The translations under genes and the position numbers were made by a program. Source: Kitasatospora mediocidica KCTC 9733 (GTDB taxonomy: Bacteria; Actinomycetota; Actinomycetes; Streptomycetales; Streptomycetaceae). From it: a stretch of 64,000 nt of DNA. Under the pieces are notes generated by a model. That model worked only from the letters and a program-made list of their open reading frames with translations. It ran no database searches and was not told where the DNA came from. Where the stretch lies: NCBI RefSeq assembly GCF_000744225.1, contig NZ_JQLN01000007.1:930001-994000 (forward strand). Direction: 5' to 3'. Below, one piece after another: positions 47,699 to 56,719 of this stretch; the stretch's first letter is position 1; each line of letters starts with the position of its first letter.

Positions 47699-49267
47699 GT
47701 GGAGCACGCGCCGCGCGACTGGAGTCCGGTGGAGAAGGGCCTCTGGGCGGCCTTCCGGGAGGGCCGGGTCTACGACCTGCAGTCCGCCGACCCGGCCGAG
47801 AACGACCCGACCGACGCCACCCCGTGGGGGCCCGAGCGGATCATCCGGGCCGCCGTGCTGGCCCGGCTGCTGCTGGCGGGGCCCAGCGCCGTGCCGGGCT
47901 CGGTGCGCGCCCTCAAGCTCACCGGCGCGCTCGTCACCGGGCAGCTCGACCTGGCGGGCGGCCGGATCGAGGATTTCATCGACGTCCGCGGCTGCCGCTT
48001 CGACACCAACATGCTGCTCTCCGAGGCCCGCGCCGGGACGATCCGCTTCGACGGCTGCTGGTTCCCCCGGGTGGACGCCTCGCGCCTGGCCACCTCCGGC
48101 GACCTGGTCTTCGCCCGCTGCGTGGTGGCCGCCGGACTGCGCCTCACCGACGCCCAGATCGGCACCGACCTGATCGTCAACCACCTGCTGGTCGGCAGCG
48201 ACATGTACGACCGCTCGTTCTCGGCCGACGGCCTCACGGTCAGCCAGGACTTCGAGGCCGACCGGGTCGTCAGCTACGGCGAGTTCAGCCTCCGCAGCGC
48301 CCGGGTCGGCGGCCGGCTCTCGCTGCGCGGCGCCGAGCTGCGCGCCAGGAGCGGACAGCGCGACTGCCTCAACGCGCCCCGGCTCTCGGTGGGCAACACC
48401 TTCTACCTGAGCGGCTGGCTGCCCGGCAGCCAGCTCGGCCAGATGTACGGCACCGGCTACGGCGAGGCCGCGCCGACCGGCGGCGCCAGCATCCCGTTCC
48501 GCGCCTGGGGCGGGGTGCGGCTGAACGACAGCCGGTTCGAGAGCGCCTGCCTGATCGTCGGCGCCGAGTTCCACCTCGGGCCCGGCCGCGAGCTCTCGCT
48601 GCGCCGGATCCAGACCCCCGAGCTGCGGGTCACCTGCCCGGTCGCGCCCAGCGGGCACGTCTCGCTCTCGCGCGCCCGGGTCGGCAACCTGGTCGACATC
48701 CCGGAGGCCTGGCCGAGCGGCGACCTCGGGCTGACCGGCTTCACGTACGAATGCCTGCGCCCGGCCGGGCCGTTCACCGTGCACCAGCGGATAGCCTGGC
48801 TGGACGGCGCGCTGAGCGAATTCCAGCCGGAGCCGTACGAACAGCTGGCCGCCGCACTGCGCCGCGACGGCTCCGACGAGGACGCCCGCGAGGTGCTCTA
48901 CGCCAAACAGCGCCGCCGCCGGCAGACCCAGTCGCTGCCGGGACGGGTCTGGGGCCGGCTGCAGGACATCACGGTCGGCTACGGCTACCGTCCCGGCCGC
49001 GCCGCGCTCTGGCTGGTCGCCGCCTGGGCGGTCGGCACGCTCTACTTCCAGCTGCACAAGCCGTCCCCGCTGAAGGCCGACGAGATCCCGCACTGGAACG
49101 CCGCGCTGTACACGCTGAGCAAGGTGCTGCCGATCGTCGACCTCGGCCAGGACGGCTGGAACCCGGGTGGCACCGGGCAGTTGGTGAGCGCCGCGCTGGT
49201 GCTCACCGGCTGGGTGCTGGCCACCACGGCCGCCGCGGGCGCCAGCCGGCTGCTCCAGCGCGGCTGA
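47699..49267 (+). CDS. Beta-helix membrane-associated protein
   Basis: The 522-residue protein has a central region (about residues 65-350) of short repeated strands ('LKLTGALVTGQLDLAGGRIEDFIDVRGCRF' style), the look of a right-handed beta-helix or pentapeptide-like fold, and two C-terminal membrane segments (about 432-450 and 497-517). Relatives in streptomycetes are often named membrane-associated oxidoreductase, but no cofactor motif is visible, so that name is doubtful. The GTG start at 47699 has a purine-rich GGGGGAGA nearby. The gene diverges from hisD. Confidence 0.7.
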   Translation: MEHAPRDWSPVEKGLWAAFREGRVYDLQSADPAENDPTDATPWGPERIIRAAVLARLLLAGPSAVPGSVRALKLTGALVTGQLDLAGGRIEDFIDVRGCRFDTNMLLSEARAGTIRFDGCWFPRVDASRLATSGDLVFARCVVAAGLRLTDAQIGTDLIVNHLLVGSDMYDRSFSADGLTVSQDFEADRVVSYGEFSLRSARVGGRLSLRGAELRARSGQRDCLNAPRLSVGNTFYLSGWLPGSQLGQMYGTGYGEAAPTGGASIPFRAWGGVRLNDSRFESACLIVGAEFHLGPGRELSLRRIQTPELRVTCPVAPSGHVSLSRARVGNLVDIPEAWPSGDLGLTGFTYECLRPAGPFTVHQRIAWLDGALSEFQPEPYEQLAAALRRDGSDEDAREVLYAKQRRRRQTQSLPGRVWGRLQDITVGYGYRPGRAALWLVAAWAVGTLYFQLHKPSPLKADEIPHWNAALYTLSKVLPIVDLGQDGWNPGGTGQLVSAALVLTGWVLATTAAAGASRLLQRG

Positions 49268-49333
49268 CCGGCGCCCGCTCCCGCCGCAAAACGACGGCGC
49301 GCGCGAGGCCCCGGGCCAACTACGCTGTGCGCC

Positions 49334-50062
49334 GTGACAGAACGGCTCCCGATCTTCCCGCTCAACGCGGTGCTCTACCCCGGTCTCGTGCTGCCCCTGC
49401 ACGTCTTCGAGGAACGCTACCGGCGGCTGATCGCCGATCTGGTCGCCCAACCCGAGGACAAACCACGGCGGTTCGGGGTGCTGGCCATCAAGGACGGCCG
49501 CGAGGTCGCCCCGGTCGGCGAGAGCGAGGCGCCGGCCGGCCCGCTGAGCGGCCTGGGCACCGGCACCGGCAACCCGCTGGAGGCGCTGCACCACATCGGC
49601 TGCGTGGCGGACATCGCCTCGGTGGAGTCCCAGCCGAACGGCGGGTACGAGCTGCTGATCACCGGCACCACCCGGTTCCGGCTGCGCTCGATGGAGACCG
49701 GCGGCGCCTACCTGGTCGGCGTGGCCGAGCCGATCGAGGAGGAGCTCGGCCACGGCGCGGGCACCCTGGCCGGCGGCGTCGCGCGGGCCTTCCGGGCGTA
49801 CCAGAAGCGGCTGGCGGGCGCGCGCAAGGCCAGCCTGAGCGGGGAGCAGGAGCTGCCGGACGACCCGCAGGTGCTCTCCTACCTGGTGGCGGCCGCCTCC
49901 GTCCTGGACGTCCCGACCCGCCAGCGGCTGCTGGCCTGCCCGGACACCGCGAGCCGGCTCACCGCCGAACTGGAACTGCTGCGCCGCGAGACCGCGCTGC
50001 TGGCCTGGCTGCCGTCGCTGCCGGCCGCCGACCTGACCCGCCAGGCGTTCAGCCCCAACTAG
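49334..50062 (+). CDS. LON substrate-binding domain protein
   Basis: The 242-residue product is a free-standing LON N-terminal-type domain: it begins 'LPIFPLNAVLYPGLVLPLHVFEERYR', continues with 'FGVLAIKDGREV' and 'VGCVADI'-type strands ('IGCVADIASVE', 'ELLITGTTRFRL'), and ends in a helical bundle. No ATPase or protease part is present. Such proteins are widespread in actinobacteria and their role is unknown; substrate binding for proteolysis is a guess from homology. It is 8 bases upstream of the YbaK-type gene, so both are cotranscribed. Confidence 0.88.
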   Translation: MTERLPIFPLNAVLYPGLVLPLHVFEERYRRLIADLVAQPEDKPRRFGVLAIKDGREVAPVGESEAPAGPLSGLGTGTGNPLEALHHIGCVADIASVESQPNGGYELLITGTTRFRLRSMETGGAYLVGVAEPIEEELGHGAGTLAGGVARAFRAYQKRLAGARKASLSGEQELPDDPQVLSYLVAAASVLDVPTRQRLLACPDTASRLTAELELLRRETALLAWLPSLPAADLTRQAFSPN

Positions 50063-50070
50063 GAGCCCCC

Positions 50071-50565
50071 GTGCCCAAGAAGCAGTCCGGCCAGGGCGGC
50101 ACCCCCGCGACCGTCGCCCTGGCGGCCGCCGAGGTCCCCTTCACCGTCCACGCGTACGATCACGACCCGGCCGCCGCCTCCTACGGGGGCGAGGCGGCCC
50201 AGGCGCTCGGCGTGGCGCCGGAGCGGGTCTTCAAGACGCTGGTGGCCGAGGTCGACGGCACCCTCACCGTCGGCGTGGTCCCGGTGGCCGGGCAGCTGGA
50301 CCTCAAGGCGCTGGCCGCCGCGGTGGGCGGCAAGCGGGCGGCGATGGCGCAGCCGGCCGCCGCCGAGCGCAGCAGCGGGTACGTGCTGGGCGGGATCTCC
50401 CCGCTGGGACAGCGCCGGGCGCTGCGCACGGTGCTGGACGCCAGCGCGCTGGAGCACCCGACGGTCTACGTCTCGGCGGGCCGGCGCGGCCTGGAGGTCG
50501 AGCTGGCGCCGGCCGACCTGGTGGCCCTCACCGGCGCCGTCACGGCCGCCATCGGCCGGACCTGA
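50071..50565 (+). CDS. YbaK/EbsC-type aminoacyl-tRNA deacylase
   Basis: The 164-residue protein belongs to the YbaK family, which removes mischarged amino acids, notably Cys from tRNA-Pro. Marks are 'DPAAASYGGEAAQALGV', the catalytic-Lys region 'VFKTLVAEVDG', 'VPVAGQLDLKALA' and 'GYVLGGISPLGQR'. The start is GTG 50071 right behind the LON-domain gene. Its 3' end converges on the next gene with 14 bases between stops. Confidence 0.92.
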   Translation: MPKKQSGQGGTPATVALAAAEVPFTVHAYDHDPAAASYGGEAAQALGVAPERVFKTLVAEVDGTLTVGVVPVAGQLDLKALAAAVGGKRAAMAQPAAAERSSGYVLGGISPLGQRRALRTVLDASALEHPTVYVSAGRRGLEVELAPADLVALTGAVTAAIGRT

Positions 50566-50579
50566 GGCGAGGCCGCCCG

Positions 50580-51314
50580 CTACTTCGGCTGCCGGGTACC
50601 GTCCGCGTCGGCGTTCTCCTCGACGGACGGCTTCGTCGGCGCCTCGATCTGCTCGACGGACGGCTTCGTCGGCGCCTCGATCTGCTCGTCGGCGGCCGCG
50701 TCCGGGTCACCGGGCTGCGACCACTGCGGCTCGGCGTAGTACGGCGGCGGGTCCTCCTCGCGCCGGCCGAACGCCGCCGACAGCCCGAGCAGCACCACCA
50801 TGGCGCTCATCGGCCAGACCAGCAGCGCGCCCTTGGCGCCCAGCGCCAGCGCCTCGTTGAAGCCGTGACCGTCGCCGACCTGCTTGGCGTGCCCCACCAC
50901 GTCGGTGGTCGGGCCGAGCGCCACGCCGAGCTTCCAGGCCACCACCGAGCCGGCCAGCGCACCGACGGCCAGGCCCACCGCGACCGCGATGCCGCCGCCA
51001 CGCCGACGGGTGGCCAGGAAGGCCGCCGCCGCGGTCAGGATGCCGATCCCGGCGCCCAGCAGCGCGAAGACACTGTCCGCGCCCGCCCGCTGCTCGCCCT
51101 CGGGGTCCACGTAGAGCACCTGCTGCCCGTGCACGACGAGCGGCACCTCGGGCGCGAGCCAGACCCAGAGCAGGCCCATGACCAGTCCAAGCAGCGCGCA
51201 GGCGGCCGCGACCGGCGCACCGATCTTCAGTTCACCGACAGCCCTGCTGACGGCGGAGGCCTGCGGCCGGGCATCGAGCGGCCCGGCGTCCAAAGGAGTG
51301 TTCGGTACGGTCAC
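50580..51314 (-). CDS. DUF2567-like membrane protein with a repeated C-terminus
   Basis: The 244-residue protein has four membrane segments (about 32-52, 82-102, 108-128 and 160-180). The first outside loop reads 'PEVPLVVHGQQVLYVDPEGEQ', as in the actinobacterial DUF2567 group. The hydrophilic C-terminus contains the 11-residue unit EQIEAPTKPSV twice in a row. Function unknown. It lies upstream of the ABC permease gene... on the same strand but 196 bases do not intervene; only 35 bases separate the permease stop from its start, so it may be the last gene of that transcript. Confidence 0.75.
   Translation of the reverse strand: MTVPNTPLDAGPLDARPQASAVSRAVGELKIGAPVAAACALLGLVMGLLWVWLAPEVPLVVHGQQVLYVDPEGEQRAGADSVFALLGAGIGILTAAAAFLATRRRGGGIAVAVGLAVGALAGSVVAWKLGVALGPTTDVVGHAKQVGDGHGFNEALALGAKGALLVWPMSAMVVLLGLSAAFGRREEDPPPYYAEPQWSQPGDPDAAADEQIEAPTKPSVEQIEAPTKPSVEENADADGTRQPK
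50619..50684. repeat. Perfect 33-bp tandem duplication inside a coding region
   Basis: Units 50619-50651 and 50652-50684 are identical. They encode two copies of an 11-residue acidic unit in the C-terminal tail of the membrane protein. Identity at the base level points to a recent duplication. Confidence 0.85.
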
Positions 51315-51349
51315 CGGGACATCGTTTCACGTCAACCCGGCAGTTCTGG

Positions 51350-52153
51350 TTAACGGGTAGTGGCGCGGCGATAGGCCCAGGTCGCCACGGTCAGCGAGAG
51401 CACCCCGACACCGGCGCAGACCGCCAGGTCGGCGCCGACCGCCGCCCAGTCGGGACGGGCCGCGAAGGTCCGCGCGAAGGCCTCCACCCCGTACGTCGAG
51501 GGCAGCGCGTCGCGCAGCCACTGGACGGCCACCGGCAGGCGGCCGGCCGGCAGCACGCCGAGCAGCAGCGCGGCCGACATGCCCAGCTGGCCGAGCATGG
51601 TGGCGATCTCCTGCTTGGGCGCCAGCAGCCCGCAGGCCGCGCCGAGACCGGACAGCGCCGCCCCGGCCAGCGGCACCACCGCCAGCAGCACCCACAGGTG
51701 CGCCCAGGAGAGGCCGAAGAGCCAGGCGCCGATCCCCGCCGTCAGCAGCGAGCCGGGCAGCGTGAAGGAGGCGAACGCGCCGGCCGCGCCGAGCACCACC
51801 GAGGCGGCCGGCACCGGCAGCGTCGCGTAGTGGTCCAGGCCGCCGGTGGCGCGCAGCCGTCCGAAGTACTGGGCGAGCAGGTTGAGCGCCACGAAGGCCA
51901 CCACCAGCACACTGGAGCCGGCCACCACCGCCCGCGCGGAGGGGTTGTCGCCCGGGTCGACCACCCCGCGCATCATCACCAGGATGCCGATCGACTGGAA
52001 CGAGGCGACGAACATCAGCGGGATCCGGGCCACCCTGGCCCGGGCCAGCTGGGCCCGGTAGACGGCCGCCAGCGCCGGCAGCAGCCTGGCCGCAGGGGCC
52101 AGCGGCGCGGCCTGGGCCGACGGCAGGGCGACGGGAGCGGAGAGCAGAGTCAC
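51350..52153 (-). CDS. ABC-2-type transporter permease
   Basis: The 267-residue product has six membrane segments in the ABC-2 arrangement, with 'LARVARIPLMFVASFQSIGILVMM' near the start and the conserved 'GQLGMSAALLLGVLPAGRLP' and 'PSTYGVEAFARTF' region before the last segment. Its start overlaps the stop of the ATPase gene (4 bases), so both form an exporter of the drug or polyketide-resistance type. Substrate unknown. Confidence 0.9.
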   Translation of the reverse strand: MTLLSAPVALPSAQAAPLAPAARLLPALAAVYRAQLARARVARIPLMFVASFQSIGILVMMRGVVDPGDNPSARAVVAGSSVLVVAFVALNLLAQYFGRLRATGGLDHYATLPVPAASVVLGAAGAFASFTLPGSLLTAGIGAWLFGLSWAHLWVLLAVVPLAGAALSGLGAACGLLAPKQEIATMLGQLGMSAALLLGVLPAGRLPVAVQWLRDALPSTYGVEAFARTFAARPDWAAVGADLAVCAGVGVLSLTVATWAYRRATTR

Positions 52154-53106
52154 TTCGCCAGTCCTCCATGACGCCCGCCGAGCCGGAGGTAGGCGTCCTC
52201 CAGGCTCGGGGTGGCCAGGGTGAAGTCGTCCAGGGCGGCGAAGGCCGGCCCGGTGGTCACGGCGGCGACCAGCTCCCTGGCCTCCTCGGGGGTGGTGCGC
52301 AGGGTCCAGCGGCGCCCGGTGCGTTCGGCCCGGTCGGCCAGCAGGGCGACGGCCGGGACCTCCAGCGGTGCGTCGTGCCGCCAGACGAGGTCCAGCCGGA
52401 CGTCCCCGTCGACCAGCGCCTTGAGGCCGCCGGGGGTGTCGCAGGCGATCACCCGGCCCTCGTCCATGACGGCGACCCGGTCGAGCACGGTCTCGGCCTC
52501 GATCACGTTGTGGGTGACCAGCAGCACGGTGGTGCCGCGCTCGGCCCGGCGGCGGTCCAGCGCGGCCCAGACCGCGCGGCGGGCCACCGGGTCCATACCG
52601 GTGGTGGGCTCGTCCAGGACCAGCAGCGGGCGCTCGCCGACCAGCGTGGCGGCGAAGCAGGCCAGCCGGCGCTGGCCGCCGGACAGCTTGGCCAGCGGGC
52701 GGGCGGCGAGGGGCTCCAGGCCGAGTTCGGTCAGAACCTCGGCGCTCTGCGCACGGGCCTGCGCCCGGGTGAGGCCGCGCAGCCGTCCGGTGGTCTCGGC
52801 GGCCAGCGCGACGGTCAGCTCGTCCAGCGCGGTGGACTCCTGGCCGAGGTAGCCGAGCAGCCGGGCGGCCCGGTCGGGGTGGCGGACCACGTCGTGGCCG
52901 AGGATCTCGATGCTGCCGGCGTCGGGGCGCAGCAGTCCGGTCAGCTGGCGCACCAGCGTGGACTTTCCGGCGCCGTTGGGTCCGAGCAGGCCGAAGACCT
53001 CGCCCTGGCGGATCTCCAGGTCGACCCCGTCGGTGGCCCGGATCTCACCGTGGTTCTTGGTGAGGCCCCGGACGGAGCAACAGGGCAGCAGGGGGGTCTC
53101 GCTCAC
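52150..53106 (-). CDS. ABC transporter ATP-binding protein
   Basis: The 318-residue ATPase carries Walker A GPNGAGKST at residues 42-50, 'YLGQESTALDEL' Q-loop, signature LSGGQ, Walker B LLVLDEPT and switch His in LVTHN. The C-terminal 90 residues are the extension typical of DrrA/CcmA-like exporters. It precedes and overlaps its permease gene. The cysteine pair near the N-terminus (LLPCCSVRG) is unusual but outside the motifs. Confidence 0.94.
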   Translation of the reverse strand: MSETPLLPCCSVRGLTKNHGEIRATDGVDLEIRQGEVFGLLGPNGAGKSTLVRQLTGLLRPDAGSIEILGHDVVRHPDRAARLLGYLGQESTALDELTVALAAETTGRLRGLTRAQARAQSAEVLTELGLEPLAARPLAKLSGGQRRLACFAATLVGERPLLVLDEPTTGMDPVARRAVWAALDRRRAERGTTVLLVTHNVIEAETVLDRVAVMDEGRVIACDTPGGLKALVDGDVRLDLVWRHDAPLEVPAVALLADRAERTGRRWTLRTTPEEARELVAAVTTGPAFAALDDFTLATPSLEDAYLRLGGRHGGLAK

Positions 53107-53163
53107 GAGCGAAGACTCTACGCGCTGACCATGAGGATCCCGACCACAGGTCCCGGAGGCGAC

Positions 53164-53177
53164 CTAGTGCCGCGTCA
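53164..53177 (-). repeat. Second copy of the 14-bp post-stop motif
   Basis: TGACGCGGCACTAG on the minus strand, 4 bases after the TAG of the NYN gene. Identical to 19469-19482, which follows the stop of the MauE-like gene. Confidence 0.6.
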
Positions 53178-53181
53178 GGCG

Positions 53182-54396
53182 CTAGTCGTCCACGACCACC
53201 AGTTCGCCGCCCGGCACCCGCACGGCGAGTTCCTTCCAGAAGCCGGCCCGGATCGCGTAGCGGTCGTGCTCGTCGATCTGGTCGTCCTTGTGGGCGAGCA
53301 GGCCGAACCGGGCGGCGTAGCGCAGCAACTCGCCGTCGACCCGGTGCGGGATCCGCGGGTAGTCGCCCCAGAGCGTGGTCAGCCGCTCGCGGTCGCCGAG
53401 CCGGTCGGTCCAGCGGCGCGCGAAGACCTGGCCGACCTCGTGCGGATCGCCGCCGATCGCGGTGATGTCCTCCTCGCGGTCGGCCCAGCGCTGCTCGGCG
53501 GTGGTCAGCTGGGCGAGGGTCGGCAGCGTGTCGCCGGGGGTGCTGATCTCGCCGGACGGCCGGTCCACCCAGCCGCGGTCGGAGGACCAGCGCAGCACCG
53601 GCCCGTTGGTGGCGGCCACGGCCACCGGCGGGTGGGCCGGGCTCGCGACCCGCCCGGCCAGGTCCTTCGGGGTGGGGACGACCTTGAGCGCGGCGGGCGC
53701 CTGGACGGGCTCGGCGGCCGGCTCCGGCAGCTCGGCGGCGGCCGCGCCGGGCGCCGAGCCGGTCGGGCGCAGGCTGTGCGAGGGCGGCGCGGCCAGGATC
53801 TTGGCGATCTCCGGCGGCGGCCCGGCGGGCGGGAACGCCATGGCGGGCTCCCGCAGGCGTACCGAGCGGGTGATCCACTCGCGGTCCAGCACCCGGCGCT
53901 CGTCGGCCTCGCCGACCAGGTCCTCGGACTGGTTGAAGTCGCCGTCGGCGGCCTGCAGCGCCCACAGGTGGACGGCGACGCCGTGCTCCTTGGCGGACAT
54001 CATGCCCGGCAGCAGATCGCCGTCCCCGGTGACCAGCACCACGTCGGCGCAGGCCCGGTTGCGGGCGAGTTCGGAGAGCTCGGCGTGCATCGCGGCGTCC
54101 ACGCCCTTCTGCACCCAGCGGCCCTCGGCCCGAGTCAGCGCGCCGAGCCGGACGGTCACCCGCGGCAGCACCCGCAGCCGCCGGTGCTCGGGCATCGGAC
54201 GGCGCTCGGGGGCCGCGTCGAACCAGTAGATCCGCAGCAGCGGCAGCCCGGTCTCCTCCTCGGCCCGCTCGCGCAGCGAGGCGATCAGAGCGGTGTGGTC
54301 CACCGTCACCCTGGACCGGGAGGACTCTCCGGCGAGCAGGCTGGCGGCGGCACCCAGCAGGTATCCCGCGTCCACGAGGACGACGCAGCGGTCCAC
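53182..54396 (-). CDS. NYN-domain (PIN-like) putative ribonuclease
   Basis: The 404-residue protein has an N-terminal NYN domain (about residues 1-175), a PIN-like nuclease fold: Asp9 in VVLVDAGY, a central acidic site, and VLVTGDGDLLP with further acidic ligands. The middle (about 195-260) is a Pro/Ala-rich linker, and the C-terminal domain (about 270-404) contains 'RWSSDRGWVDRP' and 'DDQIDEHDRYAIRAGFWKEL', which was not recognised. NYN proteins process or degrade RNA; the target is unknown. It stands alone. Confidence 0.87.
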   Translation of the reverse strand: MDRCVVLVDAGYLLGAAASLLAGESSRSRVTVDHTALIASLRERAEEETGLPLLRIYWFDAAPERRPMPEHRRLRVLPRVTVRLGALTRAEGRWVQKGVDAAMHAELSELARNRACADVVLVTGDGDLLPGMMSAKEHGVAVHLWALQAADGDFNQSEDLVGEADERRVLDREWITRSVRLREPAMAFPPAGPPPEIAKILAAPPSHSLRPTGSAPGAAAAELPEPAAEPVQAPAALKVVPTPKDLAGRVASPAHPPVAVAATNGPVLRWSSDRGWVDRPSGEISTPGDTLPTLAQLTTAEQRWADREEDITAIGGDPHEVGQVFARRWTDRLGDRERLTTLWGDYPRIPHRVDGELLRYAARFGLLAHKDDQIDEHDRYAIRAGFWKELAVRVPGGELVVVDD

Positions 54397-54636
54397 TTCC
54401 GCACCTCTTCTCCCGGTCGGCCCGGTGGCGGCCGGACCCCCACCCTTGACCCTTGTCCGATCACCTCTGTGGCGTGCGGTACGGAGCAGTCTGCCCGAGC
54501 GGTGGCCCCAGGAGCGGCCCGCCCGACCGTTGCGGTCTTCTTTACCCTCCGACGGCGCCGTGAATCACCCGGCTGCCCCCGCACCGCGCTGGGCCATGCG
54601 GGCGTGCCGGGCCCGGCGGGCCTGCCGGAAGACGGC

Positions 54637-54670
54637 AGGACGGCTGCCCGCCGGTGCGGGCAGCCGTCCT
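54637..54670 (-). terminator. Hairpin terminator after asd
   Basis: A perfect 15-bp stem (54637-54651 with 54656-54670) with the loop CGGT starts 8 bases past the asd stop codon. Confidence 0.85.
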
Positions 54671-54677
54671 CGCCGGC

Positions 54678-55703
54678 TCAGCCCAGCCGGGCGGCGACCA
54701 GCTCCGCGATCTGGACGGCGTTCAGCGCTGCGCCCTTGCGCAGGTTGTCGCTGGAGAGGAAGAGCGACAGGCCGTGCTCGACCGTCTCGTCCGCCCGGAT
54801 CCGGCCCACGAAGGTCGGGTCCTGGCCGGCCGCCTGGAGCGGGGTCGGGATCTCGCTCAGCTCGACGCCGGGCGCGTCGGCCAGCAGCTCGCGGGCCCGC
54901 TCGGGGGTGATCGGGCGCGCGAAACGGGCGTTGACCTGGAGCGAGTGGCCGCTGAAGACCGGCACCCGCACGCAGGTGCCGGAGACCTTGAGGTCCGGGA
55001 TCCCGAGGATCTTGCGGCTCTCGTGGCGCAGCTTCTGCTCCTCGTCGGTCTCGTTCAGGCCGTCGTCGACGATCGAGCCGGCCAGCGGCAGCACGTTGAA
55101 GGCGATCGGGCGGGCGTAGATCTGCGGCTCGGGGAAGTCCACCGCCGAGCCGTCGTGGGTCAGTGCCGCCGCGCCCTCGACCACCTTGGCCGCCTGGCCG
55201 TGCAGCTCGGCGACACCGGCCAGGCCGCTGCCGGAGACCGCCTGGTAGGTGGCGACGACGAGCGCGGTGAGCCCGGCCTCCTCGTGCAGCGGGCGGAGCA
55301 CCGGCATGGCCGCCATCGTGGTGCAGTTCGGGTTGGCGATGATGCCCTTGGGCAGGTCGGCGATCGCCTCCGGGTTGACCTCGCTGACCACCAGCGGGAC
55401 CTCGGGGTCGCGCCGCCAGGCGGAGGAGTTGTCGATCACCACGGCGCCGGCCGCGGCCACCTTGGGCGCGAGCTCGCGCGAGGTCGCGCCGCCGGCCGAG
55501 AAGATCACCACGTCCAGGCCGCGGTAGTCGGCGGTGGCCGCGTCCTCCACGGTGACCGTGCCGTCCTGCCAGGGCAGCTGCTTGCCGGCCGAGCGGGCCG
55601 AGGCGAAGAGCCTGAGCTGCTCCACCGGGAACTGCCGCTCCGCCAGGATCGCGCGCACCACCGCGCCGACCTGTCCGGTGGCCCCTACGATGCCGATCTT
55701 CAT
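54678..55703 (-). CDS. asd: Aspartate-semialdehyde dehydrogenase
   Basis: Asd reduces aspartyl phosphate to aspartate semialdehyde, the branch point to lysine/diaminopimelate, threonine and methionine. The 341-residue protein has the NADPH-binding GATGQVG (residues 7-13), 'DNSSAWR', the nucleophile Cys127 in NPNCTT, 'YQAVSGSG' and the substrate-binding 'RVPVFSGHS'. It is not next to an aspartokinase gene, as is common elsewhere, but follows a DapA-like gene after 43 bases. Confidence 0.96.
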   Translation of the reverse strand: MKIGIVGATGQVGAVVRAILAERQFPVEQLRLFASARSAGKQLPWQDGTVTVEDAATADYRGLDVVIFSAGGATSRELAPKVAAAGAVVIDNSSAWRRDPEVPLVVSEVNPEAIADLPKGIIANPNCTTMAAMPVLRPLHEEAGLTALVVATYQAVSGSGLAGVAELHGQAAKVVEGAAALTHDGSAVDFPEPQIYARPIAFNVLPLAGSIVDDGLNETDEEQKLRHESRKILGIPDLKVSGTCVRVPVFSGHSLQVNARFARPITPERARELLADAPGVELSEIPTPLQAAGQDPTFVGRIRADETVEHGLSLFLSSDNLRKGAALNAVQIAELVAARLG

Positions 55704-55746
55704 CCGACTCCTCCTCCGCTGGTCCTGTCGGCTTCATCCTGCCTTG

Positions 55747-56649
55747 TCACCGCTCCGAGCCCCCGATGCTTTTCACCTGGTGGACTCCCCTGTCCACGGC
55801 GGCCGGGCCCGCGGGCAGCAGCGGCAGCCGGACGGCGGCGCTCGGGATCCGGCCCAGCGCGTGCAGCACGCCCTTGATCACGGTCGGGTTGGGCTCCGCG
55901 AAGGCGGCGGCCGACAGCGCGGCCAGCCGGTGCCCCAGCGCCCTGGCGTGCGCCAGGTCCCCGGCCTGCCAGGCCTCGTACAGCTCGACGAAGCGCCCGG
56001 TGCACAGGTGCGCCGAGGCGAGGACGGCACCGGCGGCGCCGAGCCCCAGTAGCGGCGAGAGCAGCGCGTCCTCCCCGACCAGCACGGCGAAGTCGTCCGG
56101 CAGGTCGCCGAGGAAGGCGATCGCGTCCTGGTCGAGCACCCCGGGCGCGTACTTGATGCCGGCGACCCCGGGCAGCTCGGCGATCCGGCGCAGGGTGTCC
56201 GGGTCGAGCTCCTGACCGGTGCGGTAGGGGATGTGGTAGACGATCAACGGCACCGGGCTGTGCGCCGCGAGCTCGGTGAAGTGCGCGAGGACGCCCGCCG
56301 GCGAGGGCCTGGTGAAGGACGGGACGAGCGCCAGCGCGGCCGTCGCCTCGGGCAGGCCCGCCAGCTCGCGCAGCGCCCGGACGCTGGCCCGGGTGTCGTT
56401 GCCGCCGGCGCCGACGGTCAGCGCGGCGCCGCGCTCGCGGCAGACCCGGGCACAGATCTCGGTCACCGCCCGCTTCTCCGCCTCGTCCAGGGTGGCCGGC
56501 TCGCCGGTGGTGCCGAGCGCGACCAGGCCCGCGGCGCCCTCGTCCAGGACGGAGTGCGCCAGCGCTTCGAGGGCGTCCGCGGCGAGTTCGCCGGCCTCGG
56601 TGAAGGGCGTGATCAGCGGGATGTGGATGCCGCTCAGGAGGTAGCTCAT
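55747..56649 (-). CDS. DapA-superfamily aldolase/synthase
   Basis: The 300-residue protein belongs to the dihydrodipicolinate synthase / N-acetylneuraminate lyase superfamily, which uses a Schiff-base lysine and pyruvate. GTTGE is at residues 46-50, Tyr138 in YHIPYRTG, and Lys166 in GIKYA. The usual pair of tyrosines in the TPYY motif, which relay protons in true DapA, is replaced by VPSFT (Ser111, Phe112). The arginine that holds aspartate semialdehyde carboxylate (R143) is kept. It may be a divergent DapA or another aldolase. asd follows 43 bases later and a LysR gene diverges 70 bases away. Confidence 0.85.
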   Translation of the reverse strand: MSYLLSGIHIPLITPFTEAGELAADALEALAHSVLDEGAAGLVALGTTGEPATLDEAEKRAVTEICARVCRERGAALTVGAGGNDTRASVRALRELAGLPEATAALALVPSFTRPSPAGVLAHFTELAAHSPVPLIVYHIPYRTGQELDPDTLRRIAELPGVAGIKYAPGVLDQDAIAFLGDLPDDFAVLVGEDALLSPLLGLGAAGAVLASAHLCTGRFVELYEAWQAGDLAHARALGHRLAALSAAAFAEPNPTVIKGVLHALGRIPSAAVRLPLLPAGPAAVDRGVHQVKSIGGSER

Positions 56650-56719
56650 GCTGCGAGCCTGCCGCACCGAACCCTGCGGATCCAGTTCGCTTTTCCGGTG
56701 CAACCCGTAAGCTGGGCCG

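Noticed and set aside
52168..55119. A plus-strand open frame of 983 codons
   Set aside because: It runs antisense through an ABC ATPase, the NYN gene and asd, all of which have clear motifs on the other strand.
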